13,783 nucleotides of DNA from Firmicutes bacterium UBA6132. GTDB lineage: Bacteria; Bacillota_A; Clostridia; Tissierellales; Sedimentibacteraceae. Within the stretch, counting starts at the first letter, position 1; each line of letters opens with the position of its first letter. A model generated the notes under the pieces. That model did not search any database and was not told where the DNA came from. It saw only the letters and a list, made by a program, of their open reading frames with translations. Both the position numbers and the translations under genes were made by a program. The DNA lies in the NCBI GenBank assembly GCA_002435835.1, contig DIVM01000311.1, positions 11,297-25,079 of the forward strand. Reading direction: 5' to 3'. This document shows positions 7,424 to 13,783 of the stretch, piece by piece.

Positions 7424-9514
7424 ATGGAGAAAGTTTTTAAATATACGCTTGGCGGAAGAGAATTAAAAGTAACAACTGGTAAAATAGCTGAGCTTACAAA
7501 TGGTTCATGTTTAGTACAATATGGCGATACAGTTATTATGGCAAATGTTGCTGCATCTAAAGAACCTAAACAAGGAATTGATTTTTTCCCTTTAAGCGTT
7601 GATTACGAAGAAAAATTATATTCAGTAGGCAAAATTCCAGGTGGATTTATTAAAAGGGAAGGTAGACCGAGTGAAAAAGCTATTCTTACATCTCGTTTAA
7701 TAGACAGACCACTAAGACCATTGTTCCCAAAAGGATTTCGTAATGATGTGGCAGTTGTAGTAACTGTTTTATCAGTTGACCAAGATTGTTCGCCTGAAAT
7801 TGCTGGAATGATAGGATCATCAATAGCGTTAACTATATCGGATATACCTTTTGAAGGACCTACAGGTGCTGTTAATGTTGGACTTATTAATGGTGAATTA
7901 ATTTTAAATCCAGACAGCAAACAAAGAGAAATAACTGATTTAGATTTAATTGTATCAGGAACTAAAGATGCTGTTATGATGGTTGAAGCTGGTTCTAACC
8001 AAATTAAAGAAGCAAAAATGCTTGAAGCAATTCTTTATGCTCATGCTGAAATTAAAAAAATCTGTGAATTCATAGATGAAATAAAAGCTGAAGTGGGTAA
8101 AGAAAAATCTACTTTTGCTGCATTTGTATGTGATGAAACAATAGAACAAGAAATAAGAGAATATGCATCTCCAATAATAAATGAAGCTATTATTGTTGTT
8201 GACAAACTTGAAAGACAAGAAAAAATAGATGCTTTTAAAGCAACTGCAAAAGAAATATTCTTAGAAAAATATCCTGAAAATGGATCAGATATCGAAGATG
8301 CTCTTTATAAAATAGTAAAAGAAAAAGTAAGAGAAAACATACTATTAAGAGGTATTAGACCTGATAACAGAACTATTGATGAAATAAGAAAAATAACATG
8401 TGAAGTTGGAGTTCTTCCGAGGACTCATGGATCAGCAATATTTACAAGAGGTCAAACACAAGTTTTAAATGTTGCTACTCTTGGAGTTTCAAGTGATGAG
8501 CAAACTATAGATGGTATTTCTGAAGAAACTTCAAAAAGATATATGCATCATTATAATTTCCCTTCATATTCAGTAGGTGAAGCTAGAATGTCACGTGGTC
8601 CTGGAAGAAGAGAAATTGGTCACGGCGCATTAGCTGAAAGAGCTTTAGTACCTGTAATACCTAGTGTTGATGAATTCCCTTACACAATAAGGCTTGTTTC
8701 TGAAGTATTAAGTTCTAATGGATCTACATCACAAGCAAGTGTGTGCGGCAGTACATTATCTTTAATGGATGCAGGTGTACCTATAAAAGCTCCTGTTGCA
8801 GGAGTTGCCATGGGATTAGTTAAAGAAGGCGACAATGTTGTAGTTCTTACTGATATTCAAGGAATGGAAGATTTCTTAGGAGATATGGACTTTAAAGTTG
8901 CAGGAACTAAAGAAGGAATAACTGCTATTCAAATGGATATGAAAGTTCATGGAATAGATGAAAATATTCTTAGAAATGCATTGGAAAAAGCTTTAACAGG
9001 AAGATTGTTCATTCTTGGCAAAATGATGGAATGCATAAATACGCCAAGAGAAGAAGTAAATAAATATGCTCCAAAAATAATTAAAATGAGCATTAAACCT
9101 GACAAAATAAGAGAAGTTATTGGAGCAGGCGGAAAAGTAATCAATAAAATTATTGATGAAACTGGTGTTAAAATTGACATTGAAGATGATGGTTCAGTAT
9201 TAATAGCTGCAGAAAATGTTGAAAGTGCTTATAAAGCTAAAAAAATGATTGAAAGTATAGTAAAAGAAATTGAAGTAGGAGAAATAATTCTTGGTAAGGT
9301 TGTTAGAATAGCTGCATTTGGAGCATTTGTAGAACTTACTGACAATAAAGATGGTTTATTACACATTTCTCAAATTTCAGATAAAAGAGTTGCTAAAGTT
9401 GAAGATGTTTTAAATGTTGGAGATGAAATACTTGTAAAAGTAATGGAAATTGATCAACAAGGCAAAATTAAGCTTTCAAGAAAAGATGCAATAAAAGAAT
9501 CAGATAATAAATAA
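7424..9514 (+). CDS. pnp: Polyribonucleotide nucleotidyltransferase (PNPase)
   Basis: PNPase is the trimeric phosphorolytic 3'-to-5' exoribonuclease of bacterial RNA turnover. The product is 696 residues, close to Bacillus PNPase. It has the first RNase PH domain ([21 protein letters not shown], then [19 protein letters not shown]), a helical linker, the second RNase PH domain with catalytic acidic cluster [14 protein letters not shown] (Asp483, Asp487, Asp489), a KH domain with IGAGGK (Gly567-Gly570) and a C-terminal S1 domain ([16 protein letters not shown], then [13 protein letters not shown]). AAGGAGGT at 7413-7420 precedes the ATG, with somewhat tight spacing. It follows the rpsO terminator and is closed by its own terminator at 9552-9592. 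Nothing is missing. Confidence 0.98.
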   Translation: MEKVFKYTLGGRELKVTTGKIAELTNGSCLVQYGDTVIMANVAASKEPKQGIDFFPLSVDYEEKLYSVGKIPGGFIKREGRPSEKAILTSRLIDRPLRPLFPKGFRNDVAVVVTVLSVDQDCSPEIAGMIGSSIALTISDIPFEGPTGAVNVGLINGELILNPDSKQREITDLDLIVSGTKDAVMMVEAGSNQIKEAKMLEAILYAHAEIKKICEFIDEIKAEVGKEKSTFAAFVCDETIEQEIREYASPIINEAIIVVDKLERQEKIDAFKATAKEIFLEKYPENGSDIEDALYKIVKEKVRENILLRGIRPDNRTIDEIRKITCEVGVLPRTHGSAIFTRGQTQVLNVATLGVSSDEQTIDGISEETSKRYMHHYNFPSYSVGEARMSRGPGRREIGHGALAERALVPVIPSVDEFPYTIRLVSEVLSSNGSTSQASVCGSTLSLMDAGVPIKAPVAGVAMGLVKEGDNVVVLTDIQGMEDFLGDMDFKVAGTKEGITAIQMDMKVHGIDENILRNALEKALTGRLFILGKMMECINTPREEVNKYAPKIIKMSIKPDKIREVIGAGGKVINKIIDETGVKIDIEDDGSVLIAAENVESAYKAKKMIESIVKEIEVGEIILGKVVRIAAFGAFVELTDNKDGLLHISQISDKRVAKVEDVLNVGDEILVKVMEIDQQGKIKLSRKDAIKESDNK

Positions 9515-9551
9515 TATTAAATATTAATATTTAATAAAATGTTGATTTAAG

Positions 9552-9592
9552 ATAACAATATCAATGAAGCATGTTGATTTTGTTATTTTTTT
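9552..9592 (+). terminator. AT-rich intrinsic terminator after pnp
   Basis: ATAACAATATCAA (9552-9564) pairs with TTGATTTTGTTAT (9574-9586) at 12 of 13 positions around a 9-base loop, and a run of T to 9592 follows. Its AT-rich stem is weaker than the terminators at 7380 and 11701. Confidence 0.78.
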
Positions 9593-9624
9593 ATGCAATT
9601 AATATGTTAAAAATCTTTATTCTA

Positions 9625-9653
9625 TTGAAATTTATAAAAAAATTTGGTATTAT
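9625..9653 (+). promoter_or_regulatory. Sigma-A-type promoter for the 59-residue ORF, M16 protease and dut
   Basis: TTGAAA (9625-9630) and TATTAT (9648-9653) are spaced by exactly 17 bases, one or two mismatches from consensus. It follows the pnp terminator and precedes the short membrane ORF by about 60 bases, so it should start a separate transcript running through the M16 peptidase and dUTPase to the terminator at 11701. Confidence 0.68.
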
Positions 9654-9715
9654 TATCTATACAATTATCATAAAATAACTCTTTGATAATAAACATTATT
9701 AAAGGGGGATTTAAT

Positions 9716-9895
9716 ATGAAATTTTTTAATAAAGATATAATTTTTATAAGAAAATTATTAATTGTAATATTAGTTGCTATAATTATAATATTGATGTTAA
9801 CTGGAAGAGCTAATTTTAGAAAAGTGAGGTATTTTACCATCAATGATAAAATAGCATCAAGTGTTATGTTAGAAATTATCAATATTAATACATAA
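9716..9895 (+). CDS. Small single-pass membrane protein, unrecognised
   Basis: I do not recognise this 59-residue protein. It starts MKFFNKDIIFIRK and has one strong hydrophobic helix (about residues 10-30, mostly Leu, Ile and Val), then a basic patch (GRANFRKVRYF) and a short polar tail. Positive residues before the helix suggest the N-terminus stays inside. AAAGGGGG at 9701-9708 lies seven bases before the ATG at 9716; the frame is open further upstream to an ATG at 9683, but that has no ribosome site. It has a good promoter upstream and ends 18 bases before the M16 peptidase, so it is probably a real operon member. It could be a small membrane regulator or partner of the protease, or only a leader peptide. 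That it is translated is likely but unproven. Confidence 0.62.
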   Translation: MKFFNKDIIFIRKLLIVILVAIIIILMLTGRANFRKVRYFTINDKIASSVMLEIININT

Positions 9896-9913
9896 GAAAA
9901 ACGCGGAGGTTAT

Positions 9914-11194
9914 ATGATAAATAAGTATACTTTAAACAACGGAGTTAGAATTGTAGCAGAAAATATAGAATATGTTAAATCTGCTTCTATTGGCATATGG
10001 GTCAAAGTAGGTTCTAACAATGAAAACGATGAAACTAATGGTCTTTCACATTTTATAGAACACATGCTTTTTAAAGGAACTAAAAACAGAAAAGCTAATG
10101 AAATTGCTGAAGACATAGACAATTTAGGTGGACAGCTAAATGCATTTACAAGCAAAGAATGTACATGTTTTTATGTTAAGGTTTTAGATGAAAGCATAGA
10201 TGAAGCAGTTGACATATTATCAGATATGTTTTTTAATTCATTGTTTGATGAAGAAGAAGTTAAAAAAGAGGCATCCGTAGTAATTGAAGAAATAAAAATG
10301 TATGAAGATTCTCCTGAAGATGTAGTACATGATAAGCTGACTGAAATAATATTTAATAATAGTCCTATGGCATATAATATACTTGGAACAGAAGATAATT
10401 TAAGAAAATTTACTCGTGATGATGTAGTAAATTACATGCAAACAAATTATACTCCAAACAATACTATAATATCTATTGCAGGTAATTTTAATGAAAAAGA
10501 ATTTGTAAAGCTTATAGAAGAAAAATTTGGACACTGGGAAAACAAAAATGTTATTCATGAAGAAATCGAAGGTAATTATGAAAGAAAAGTTATTGGGATA
10601 AATAAAGATTTAGAACAACTTCATATTAGCATTGGAAATAAAACAATAGGTAGACATGATGAAAATTATTATCCATTATTAGTATTAAATAATATTTTTG
10701 GTGGTACTATGAGCTCAAGAATATTCCAAGAAGTAAGAGAAAAAAAGGGTTTAGTTTATTCAATATATTCTTTTGTATCAAATTATGCAAACAGCGGAAT
10801 ATTTAGCATATATGCAGGATTGTCCTATGATCAAATAGAAGAAGCTTTAAGAACTGTTTTTAAAGAAATGATAAGTATGAAAAGTGGAAATATTACTTTA
10901 GAAGAGTTTAAAAGAGCTAAGCAGCAAATAAAAGGAAATTATATTCTTAGTCTTGAATCAACGTCAAGCCGCATGTCTTCTATAGGAAGAAGAGAATTAA
11001 TGTATGATGAAATAGTTTATCCTGAACAAATAATTAAAAAAATTAATGATGTAGATTTTAATGATGTTTTAAAATTAGCTGAAGATTTATTTGATATAAA
11101 TAAATTAAGTGTAACATTTACTGGCAATTTAATTAAACATAATAACTTAGAGAAGAAAATTAACGAAGTACTAAGCGAGCATTATGAAAATTAA
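9914..11194 (+). CDS. M16 family zinc metallopeptidase (processing-peptidase-like, MlpA/YmxG)
   Basis: This is a 426-residue single-unit member of the M16B group, related to mitochondrial processing peptidase and to Bacillus YmxG/MlpA. The inverted zinc motif HFIEH is at 46-50 (His46, Glu49 as base, His50) and the third ligand falls at Glu126 in VVIEEIKMYEDSP, 76 residues after His50, the classical spacing. The C-terminal half carries REKKGLVYSIYSF, the substrate-binding Arg/Tyr region, so one chain has both halves and probably works as a dimer. No signal peptide is seen, so it should be cytoplasmic. GGAGGT at 9905-9910 precedes the ATG. It lies between the small membrane ORF and dut. The natural substrate in this lineage is unknown. 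Confidence 0.93.
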   Translation: MINKYTLNNGVRIVAENIEYVKSASIGIWVKVGSNNENDETNGLSHFIEHMLFKGTKNRKANEIAEDIDNLGGQLNAFTSKECTCFYVKVLDESIDEAVDILSDMFFNSLFDEEEVKKEASVVIEEIKMYEDSPEDVVHDKLTEIIFNNSPMAYNILGTEDNLRKFTRDDVVNYMQTNYTPNNTIISIAGNFNEKEFVKLIEEKFGHWENKNVIHEEIEGNYERKVIGINKDLEQLHISIGNKTIGRHDENYYPLLVLNNIFGGTMSSRIFQEVREKKGLVYSIYSFVSNYANSGIFSIYAGLSYDQIEEALRTVFKEMISMKSGNITLEEFKRAKQQIKGNYILSLESTSSRMSSIGRRELMYDEIVYPEQIIKKINDVDFNDVLKLAEDLFDINKLSVTFTGNLIKHNNLEKKINEVLSEHYEN

Positions 11195-11234
11195 AATAAT
11201 AAAAAATAAATAATAATGAAAGTAGAACTTACTA

Positions 11235-11669
11235 ATGAAAAAAATTAAAATAAAATACATAAGTGATGAAATTGAAAAACTTAAATATATTGATGGTAAA
11301 AGTGATTGGATAGATTTAAGAGCAGCAGAAAATGTTGAATTTAAAAAAGGTGAGTTTAAGTTAATATCATTAGGTGTAGCAATGGAGTTACCTGTTGGTT
11401 ATGAAGCACTTCTTGTTCCAAGGAGCAGCACTTTTAAAAATTTCGGTGTTATACAGACTAACCATTGTGGAGTTATAGATGAAAGTTACTGTTCAAATGA
11501 AGACGTGTGGAAGTTTCCTGCTTTAGCTGTTCGTGATACTGAAATACGAGTTAATGATAGGATTTGTCAATTTCGTATTATAGAACATCAACCAACAATT
11601 CAATTTGATGAAGTTGATGATTTAGACAACGATATACGTGGTGGATTCGGCAGTACTGGTACGAAATAA
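11235..11669 (+). CDS. dut: dUTP diphosphatase (dUTPase)
   Basis: The enzyme hydrolyses dUTP to dUMP and pyrophosphate, keeping uracil out of DNA and supplying dTMP synthesis. The product is 144 residues, normal for a trimeric dUTPase. All five motifs can be followed: motif 1 DLRAAE (Asp27), motif 2 [10 protein letters not shown] (62-71), motif 3 GVIDESY (Asp82, Tyr85), motif 4 NDRICQF (107-113) and motif 5 RGGFGSTG (135-142) at the C-terminus. Motif 3 reads [10 protein letters not shown] rather than the common YRGE, a variant seen in some Bacillota and phage enzymes, so it is not likely a defect. There is no good Shine-Dalgarno before the ATG at 11235, so expression may be modest or coupled to the peptidase gene 40 bases upstream. 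A strong terminator follows. Confidence 0.95.
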   Translation: MKKIKIKYISDEIEKLKYIDGKSDWIDLRAAENVEFKKGEFKLISLGVAMELPVGYEALLVPRSSTFKNFGVIQTNHCGVIDESYCSNEDVWKFPALAVRDTEIRVNDRICQFRIIEHQPTIQFDEVDDLDNDIRGGFGSTGTK

Positions 11670-11700
11670 ATATTTGAAAATTAATAATTGTATTATGAGA

Positions 11701-11738
11701 CCCCCTACTTTCTGTTTTTCAGAAAGTAGGGGGTTTTT
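11701..11738 (+). terminator. Strong intrinsic terminator after dut
   Basis: A perfect 14-bp stem, CCCCCTACTTTCTG (11701-11714) with its complement (11720-11733), closes a TTTTT loop and is followed by five T. It marks the end of the housekeeping block. Confidence 0.95.
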
Positions 11739-11940
11739 GTGTGGCTTACGCTTTAATTGAAATTATTGATTTCTATTCTGGAGTTTAGAAATATCTGAAC
11801 TGGATTTAAAAAATAATAAAAATTACCAAATATTAGGAACTTTTATGATATCAGTTGCGTCTAATAAAATAGCAATCATTTCTTTTACGATTTTTAGTTT
11901 GTTTTATAATTTAATATAATAAAACCAGGGGGGTAATTAG
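11739..11940. other. AT-rich gap after the dut terminator
   Basis: No gene is seen. A 7-bp hairpin with one G-U pair (AGTTTAG 11782-11788 with CTGAACT 11795-11801) has no T-run after it. Two TATAAT boxes (11905-11910 and 11915-11920) lie before the next gene, but no matching -35 is convincing; TTTTAC at 11883-11888 with 16-base spacing is the best available for the first. The promoter of the next gene is probably here. Confidence 0.4.
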
Positions 11941-12846
11941 TTGAACTTTGAAAAATTTAAGCAATTACAAAAAAGTAAATCATTTATGGTTGTACTTTTA
12001 GCGATTTTACTTATAATAATAATTTTTTATTATAGAGCATTTTTTACAATAGGCGTTTATTTTAATGATACTTTTCTGAAAAAGGAAGTTGTAGCCAATG
12101 AAATTCATTTTAATGGCAAAAATAAATATGGAAATATAAACATCACAGTAAGAGGAAAAGGAATAGAAAATGAAAAAAGCAGCGCAGAGGTCGATTTTAT
12201 GTTGCCAAACAATATCAAAAAGCAATTTAAAGTGTATTTCAATTATGGTCAATGGGATATTGGTGCAATAGAAATTAAAGATGGGAAAGAAAACACATTA
12301 TTTGAAGGAAAATATAGAAAAAATGGTTTTTGGTTATATGATAATAATGGAGAATCGGTTATAGAAGAAAATATTGGATTTTTTACAGATACAGGGGAAG
12401 AAATAACATATGATACTGACTACAAATTGCCTTTAAAAAAAGTAGCAGAGTTTTCTATGCTTGAAAATGAAACTATACGCGGTGATTTTGAAATTATGTT
12501 ATTTGCTGTATTTTTACTGTTAATAACTTTTATAGATATTAAGAGCCCATTGTTTTTCTTTACACTTTCTCATTATTTACATGTTAAAGATCCTGAACCA
12601 ACTGAATTTTATATAGCTATGCAAAGAATATCTTGGGTTCTATTCCCAATAATCGGAATAGTAATGTTAATCGTCGCGATTAGGTACCAATATAAAAATT
12701 ACCAAATGTATACGCAAATGGCCAATTGTAATTTGCATTATACTTTATATGAAAGGGGTGCTGATATATTTGAAAAAGGGAAAGATTTATTTATTTGGGG
12801 TGATTTGTCTATGGTTTCTAATACATATAGTGATTATTACTATTGA
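11941..12846 (+). CDS. Membrane protein of unknown function with a large outside domain
   Basis: I do not recognise this 301-residue protein with certainty. It starts at TTG 11941, chosen because AGGGGGG at 11927-11933 is seven bases upstream. A hydrophobic helix spans about residues 14-35. Residues 40-180 are hydrophilic, rich in Asn, Gly and Glu, and likely outside the cell. Two more helices are at about 184-202 and 232-248, and between them lies SHYLHVKDPEPTEFYIAMQR, which loosely recalls the DUF6199 pattern (a Pro-rich turn, then E-P-S/T-E-x-Y); that match is from memory. The last 26 codons run in a different frame over the start of the next gene, which is unusual. The pattern suggests an envelope sensor or accessory protein; the function is not known. 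A strong terminator lies upstream, so it is a separate unit. Confidence 0.72.
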   Translation: MNFEKFKQLQKSKSFMVVLLAILLIIIIFYYRAFFTIGVYFNDTFLKKEVVANEIHFNGKNKYGNINITVRGKGIENEKSSAEVDFMLPNNIKKQFKVYFNYGQWDIGAIEIKDGKENTLFEGKYRKNGFWLYDNNGESVIEENIGFFTDTGEEITYDTDYKLPLKKVAEFSMLENETIRGDFEIMLFAVFLLLITFIDIKSPLFFFTLSHYLHVKDPEPTEFYIAMQRISWVLFPIIGIVMLIVAIRYQYKNYQMYTQMANCNLHYTLYERGADIFEKGKDLFIWGDLSMVSNTYSDYYY

Positions 12847-13330
12847 TGGGCTAAATGATAATATTGGTACTTCTGATGTTGCTGTAGTATTAGGTAATAA
12901 AGTAGAATTAGATGGAAAACCTTCTAATCGATTGAAAGGTAGGCTGGATAGAGCGGTAGAACTTTATGATAAAGAATATTTTAATTATGTCATAGTAAGT
13001 GGAGGAACAGGAATAGAAGAATTTAATGAGGCTACTGTAATGAAGAAATACTTAGTAGATAAAGGAATTCCAGATGAGGTTGTTTTATTAGACCAAGATG
13101 GATATAACTCATTTATGACGGCACAAAATACAAAAACTATAATGGGTGATATGGACTTAAATTCGGTCACAATAATTTCTCAATTTTATCATATAACAAG
13201 GACAAAATTGGCATTTAGAAAAGTAGGATTTGATAATGTCTATACAGCTCATGCAAAATATTTTGAGATGCGAGATATTTATTCTCTTTTTAGAGAATTT
13301 TTTGCATACTATAAGTATCTATTAATGTAA
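12770..13330 (+). CDS. SanA/YdcF-like DUF218 membrane-anchored protein
   Basis: DUF218 proteins (ElyC, SanA, YdcF) are envelope proteins of uncertain biochemistry; SanA is linked to vancomycin sensitivity and ElyC to peptidoglycan precursor use. The N-terminus is a signal-anchor (MKKGKIYLFGVICLWFLIHIVIITI) and the soluble domain carries the family set: SDVAVVLGNKVELDGKPSNRL, VIVSGGTG, NEATVMKKYL and the Asn-Thr region around AQNTK. The start is taken as TTG 12770 with AAAGGGG at 12752-12758; that gives 186 residues. An ATG at 12749 would add seven residues but has no ribosome site. Either start overlaps the preceding membrane-protein frame, by 77 or 98 bases. The protein is complete in the window. 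Confidence 0.85.
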   Translation: MKKGKIYLFGVICLWFLIHIVIITIDGLNDNIGTSDVAVVLGNKVELDGKPSNRLKGRLDRAVELYDKEYFNYVIVSGGTGIEEFNEATVMKKYLVDKGIPDEVVLLDQDGYNSFMTAQNTKTIMGDMDLNSVTIISQFYHITRTKLAFRKVGFDNVYTAHAKYFEMRDIYSLFREFFAYYKYLLM

Positions 13331-13434
13331 AAATTATTTTTCTGCGCCTTTTTCATTAATTACAGTATTCTATTTTTGAAATATATTTTAAACATCGATT
13401 AAGTTATATTTATTAATTCGCATTTTCAAATATT

Positions 13435-13456
13435 ACTTCACAATTGTACGTGAAGT
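13435..13456. promoter_or_regulatory. Inverted repeat before the VanW gene, possible operator
   Basis: ACTTCAC (13435-13441) and GTGAAGT (13450-13456) are exact complements separated by 8 bases, a size and symmetry that fit a dimeric repressor site or a short hairpin. It lies 21 bases before the VanW start. No known regulator can be assigned. Confidence 0.4.
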
Positions 13457-13476
13457 CTATATATAAGGGGGGAACC

Positions 13477-13783
13477 ATGTTTAATAGACGTATACTTTTT
13501 TGCGAGATATCGCCATTAACATATAAAATATCAGTTATAAAATGCCGCTTTATACGTTATATAAAAAACTTATTAATCGGAAATTTAGCGACAGAAAAAA
13601 GCAACAATTTATTGCCATATACAATATATAAACAAAACTCGCTTATAAGGAGAAAATTGGGTAATGTTGACTCAGCTCTTCAGGACAATAAGGCTATAAA
13701 TTTAAATTTAGCAACACCAAAAGTATCAGGCGTTATTATAAACCCTAATCAAGTTTTTTCTTTTTGGAAACTCGTGGGCACTT
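13477..13783 (+). CDS. VanW family protein (3' end beyond the window)
   Basis: VanW is an accessory gene of the vanB-type glycopeptide-resistance cluster, but most VanW-family genes stand outside such clusters and their function is unknown. The frame is open from ATG 13477 to the window end, giving 102 residues. The family pattern is clear: LPYTIYKQNSLIRRKLGNVD followed by LQDNKAINLNLATPKVSGVIINPNQVFSFWKLVGT, which is the conserved core. A basic N-terminal stretch (residues 1-40) precedes it, and no signal peptide is obvious. GGGGGG at 13467-13472 is a close but acceptable ribosome site. No vanS, vanR, vanH or ligase gene is in the window, so resistance should not be inferred. Confidence 0.85.
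   Translation, partial: MFNRRILFCEISPLTYKISVIKCRFIRYIKNLLIGNLATEKSNNLLPYTIYKQNSLIRRKLGNVDSALQDNKAINLNLATPKVSGVIINPNQVFSFWKLVGT

Noticed and set aside
11467..11520. Broken dUTPase motif 3 (YCSNED in place of YRGE)
   Set aside because: Asp82 and Tyr85 are kept and this variant occurs in other intact Bacillota and phage dUTPases, with all other motifs present.
11817..12707. A 15-base direct repeat (TAAAAATTACCAAAT at 11817 and 12693)
   Set aside because: One such match is expected by chance in 14 kb of DNA this AT-rich; there are no flanking features of a mobile element.
12671..13330. Fusion of the membrane protein with the DUF218 protein through a frameshift
   Set aside because: The DUF218 frame is open upstream to 12671, but the DUF218 protein has its own ribosome site and a normal signal-anchor start, so two genes are simpler.
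13477..13783. Vancomycin-resistance cluster
   Set aside because: Only a VanW-family gene is present; there is no ligase, dehydrogenase, dipeptidase or two-component system in view, and VanW homologues are common in sensitive Clostridia.

Overview
The window is AT-rich DNA with genes packed tightly on the + strand. Shine-Dalgarno sites are strong and the codons favour A/T. The gene order nusA, rnpM (ylxR), ylxQ, infB, rbfA, nrnA, truB, ribF, rpsO, pnp, M16 peptidase, dut is typical of low-GC Bacillota. The nrnA gene between rbfA and truB, and dut after the M16 peptidase, point to a clostridial-type anaerobe rather than Bacillus. This is inference from gene order and protein sequence; genus cannot be fixed from here.

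Positions 1-3802 hold the 3' part of nusA, then rnpM, ylxQ and infB, which overlap or nearly touch and form one operon. A gene-free gap of 164 bases (3803-3966) carries a long nested inverted repeat. Positions 3967-6955 hold rbfA, nrnA, truB and ribF, again overlapping or nearly touching. A clear promoter at 6981-7009 then drives rpsO, whose leader can fold so that a loop pairs with the rpsO Shine-Dalgarno. An intrinsic terminator separates rpsO from pnp, and an AT-rich terminator follows pnp. A second good promoter (9625-9653) precedes a 59-residue membrane peptide, an M16 zinc protease and dUTPase, closed by a 14-bp-stem terminator at 11701-11738.

From about 11740 the content changes to cell-envelope genes: a three-helix membrane protein with a large predicted outside domain, a SanA/YdcF-type DUF218 protein overlapping it, and the start of a VanW-family gene cut by the window end. 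Most of these, and the 59-residue peptide, use G-run Shine-Dalgarno sites instead of the GGAGG common in the housekeeping genes.

The first two thirds is the conserved translation and RNA-metabolism cluster: transcription elongation and antitermination (NusA), RNase P modulation (RnpM), initiation (IF2), 30S maturation (RbfA), nanoRNA and RNA decay (NrnA, PNPase), tRNA pseudouridine-55 (TruB), flavin cofactor (RibF) and ribosomal protein S15. I see no clearly new multi-gene system. The best leads are a RibF whose riboflavin-kinase half looks dead, a cysteine-free IF2 with an expandable poly-asparagine linker, the rpsO leader pseudoknot, the infB-rbfA inverted repeat, and the unrecognised membrane peptide before the M16 protease.
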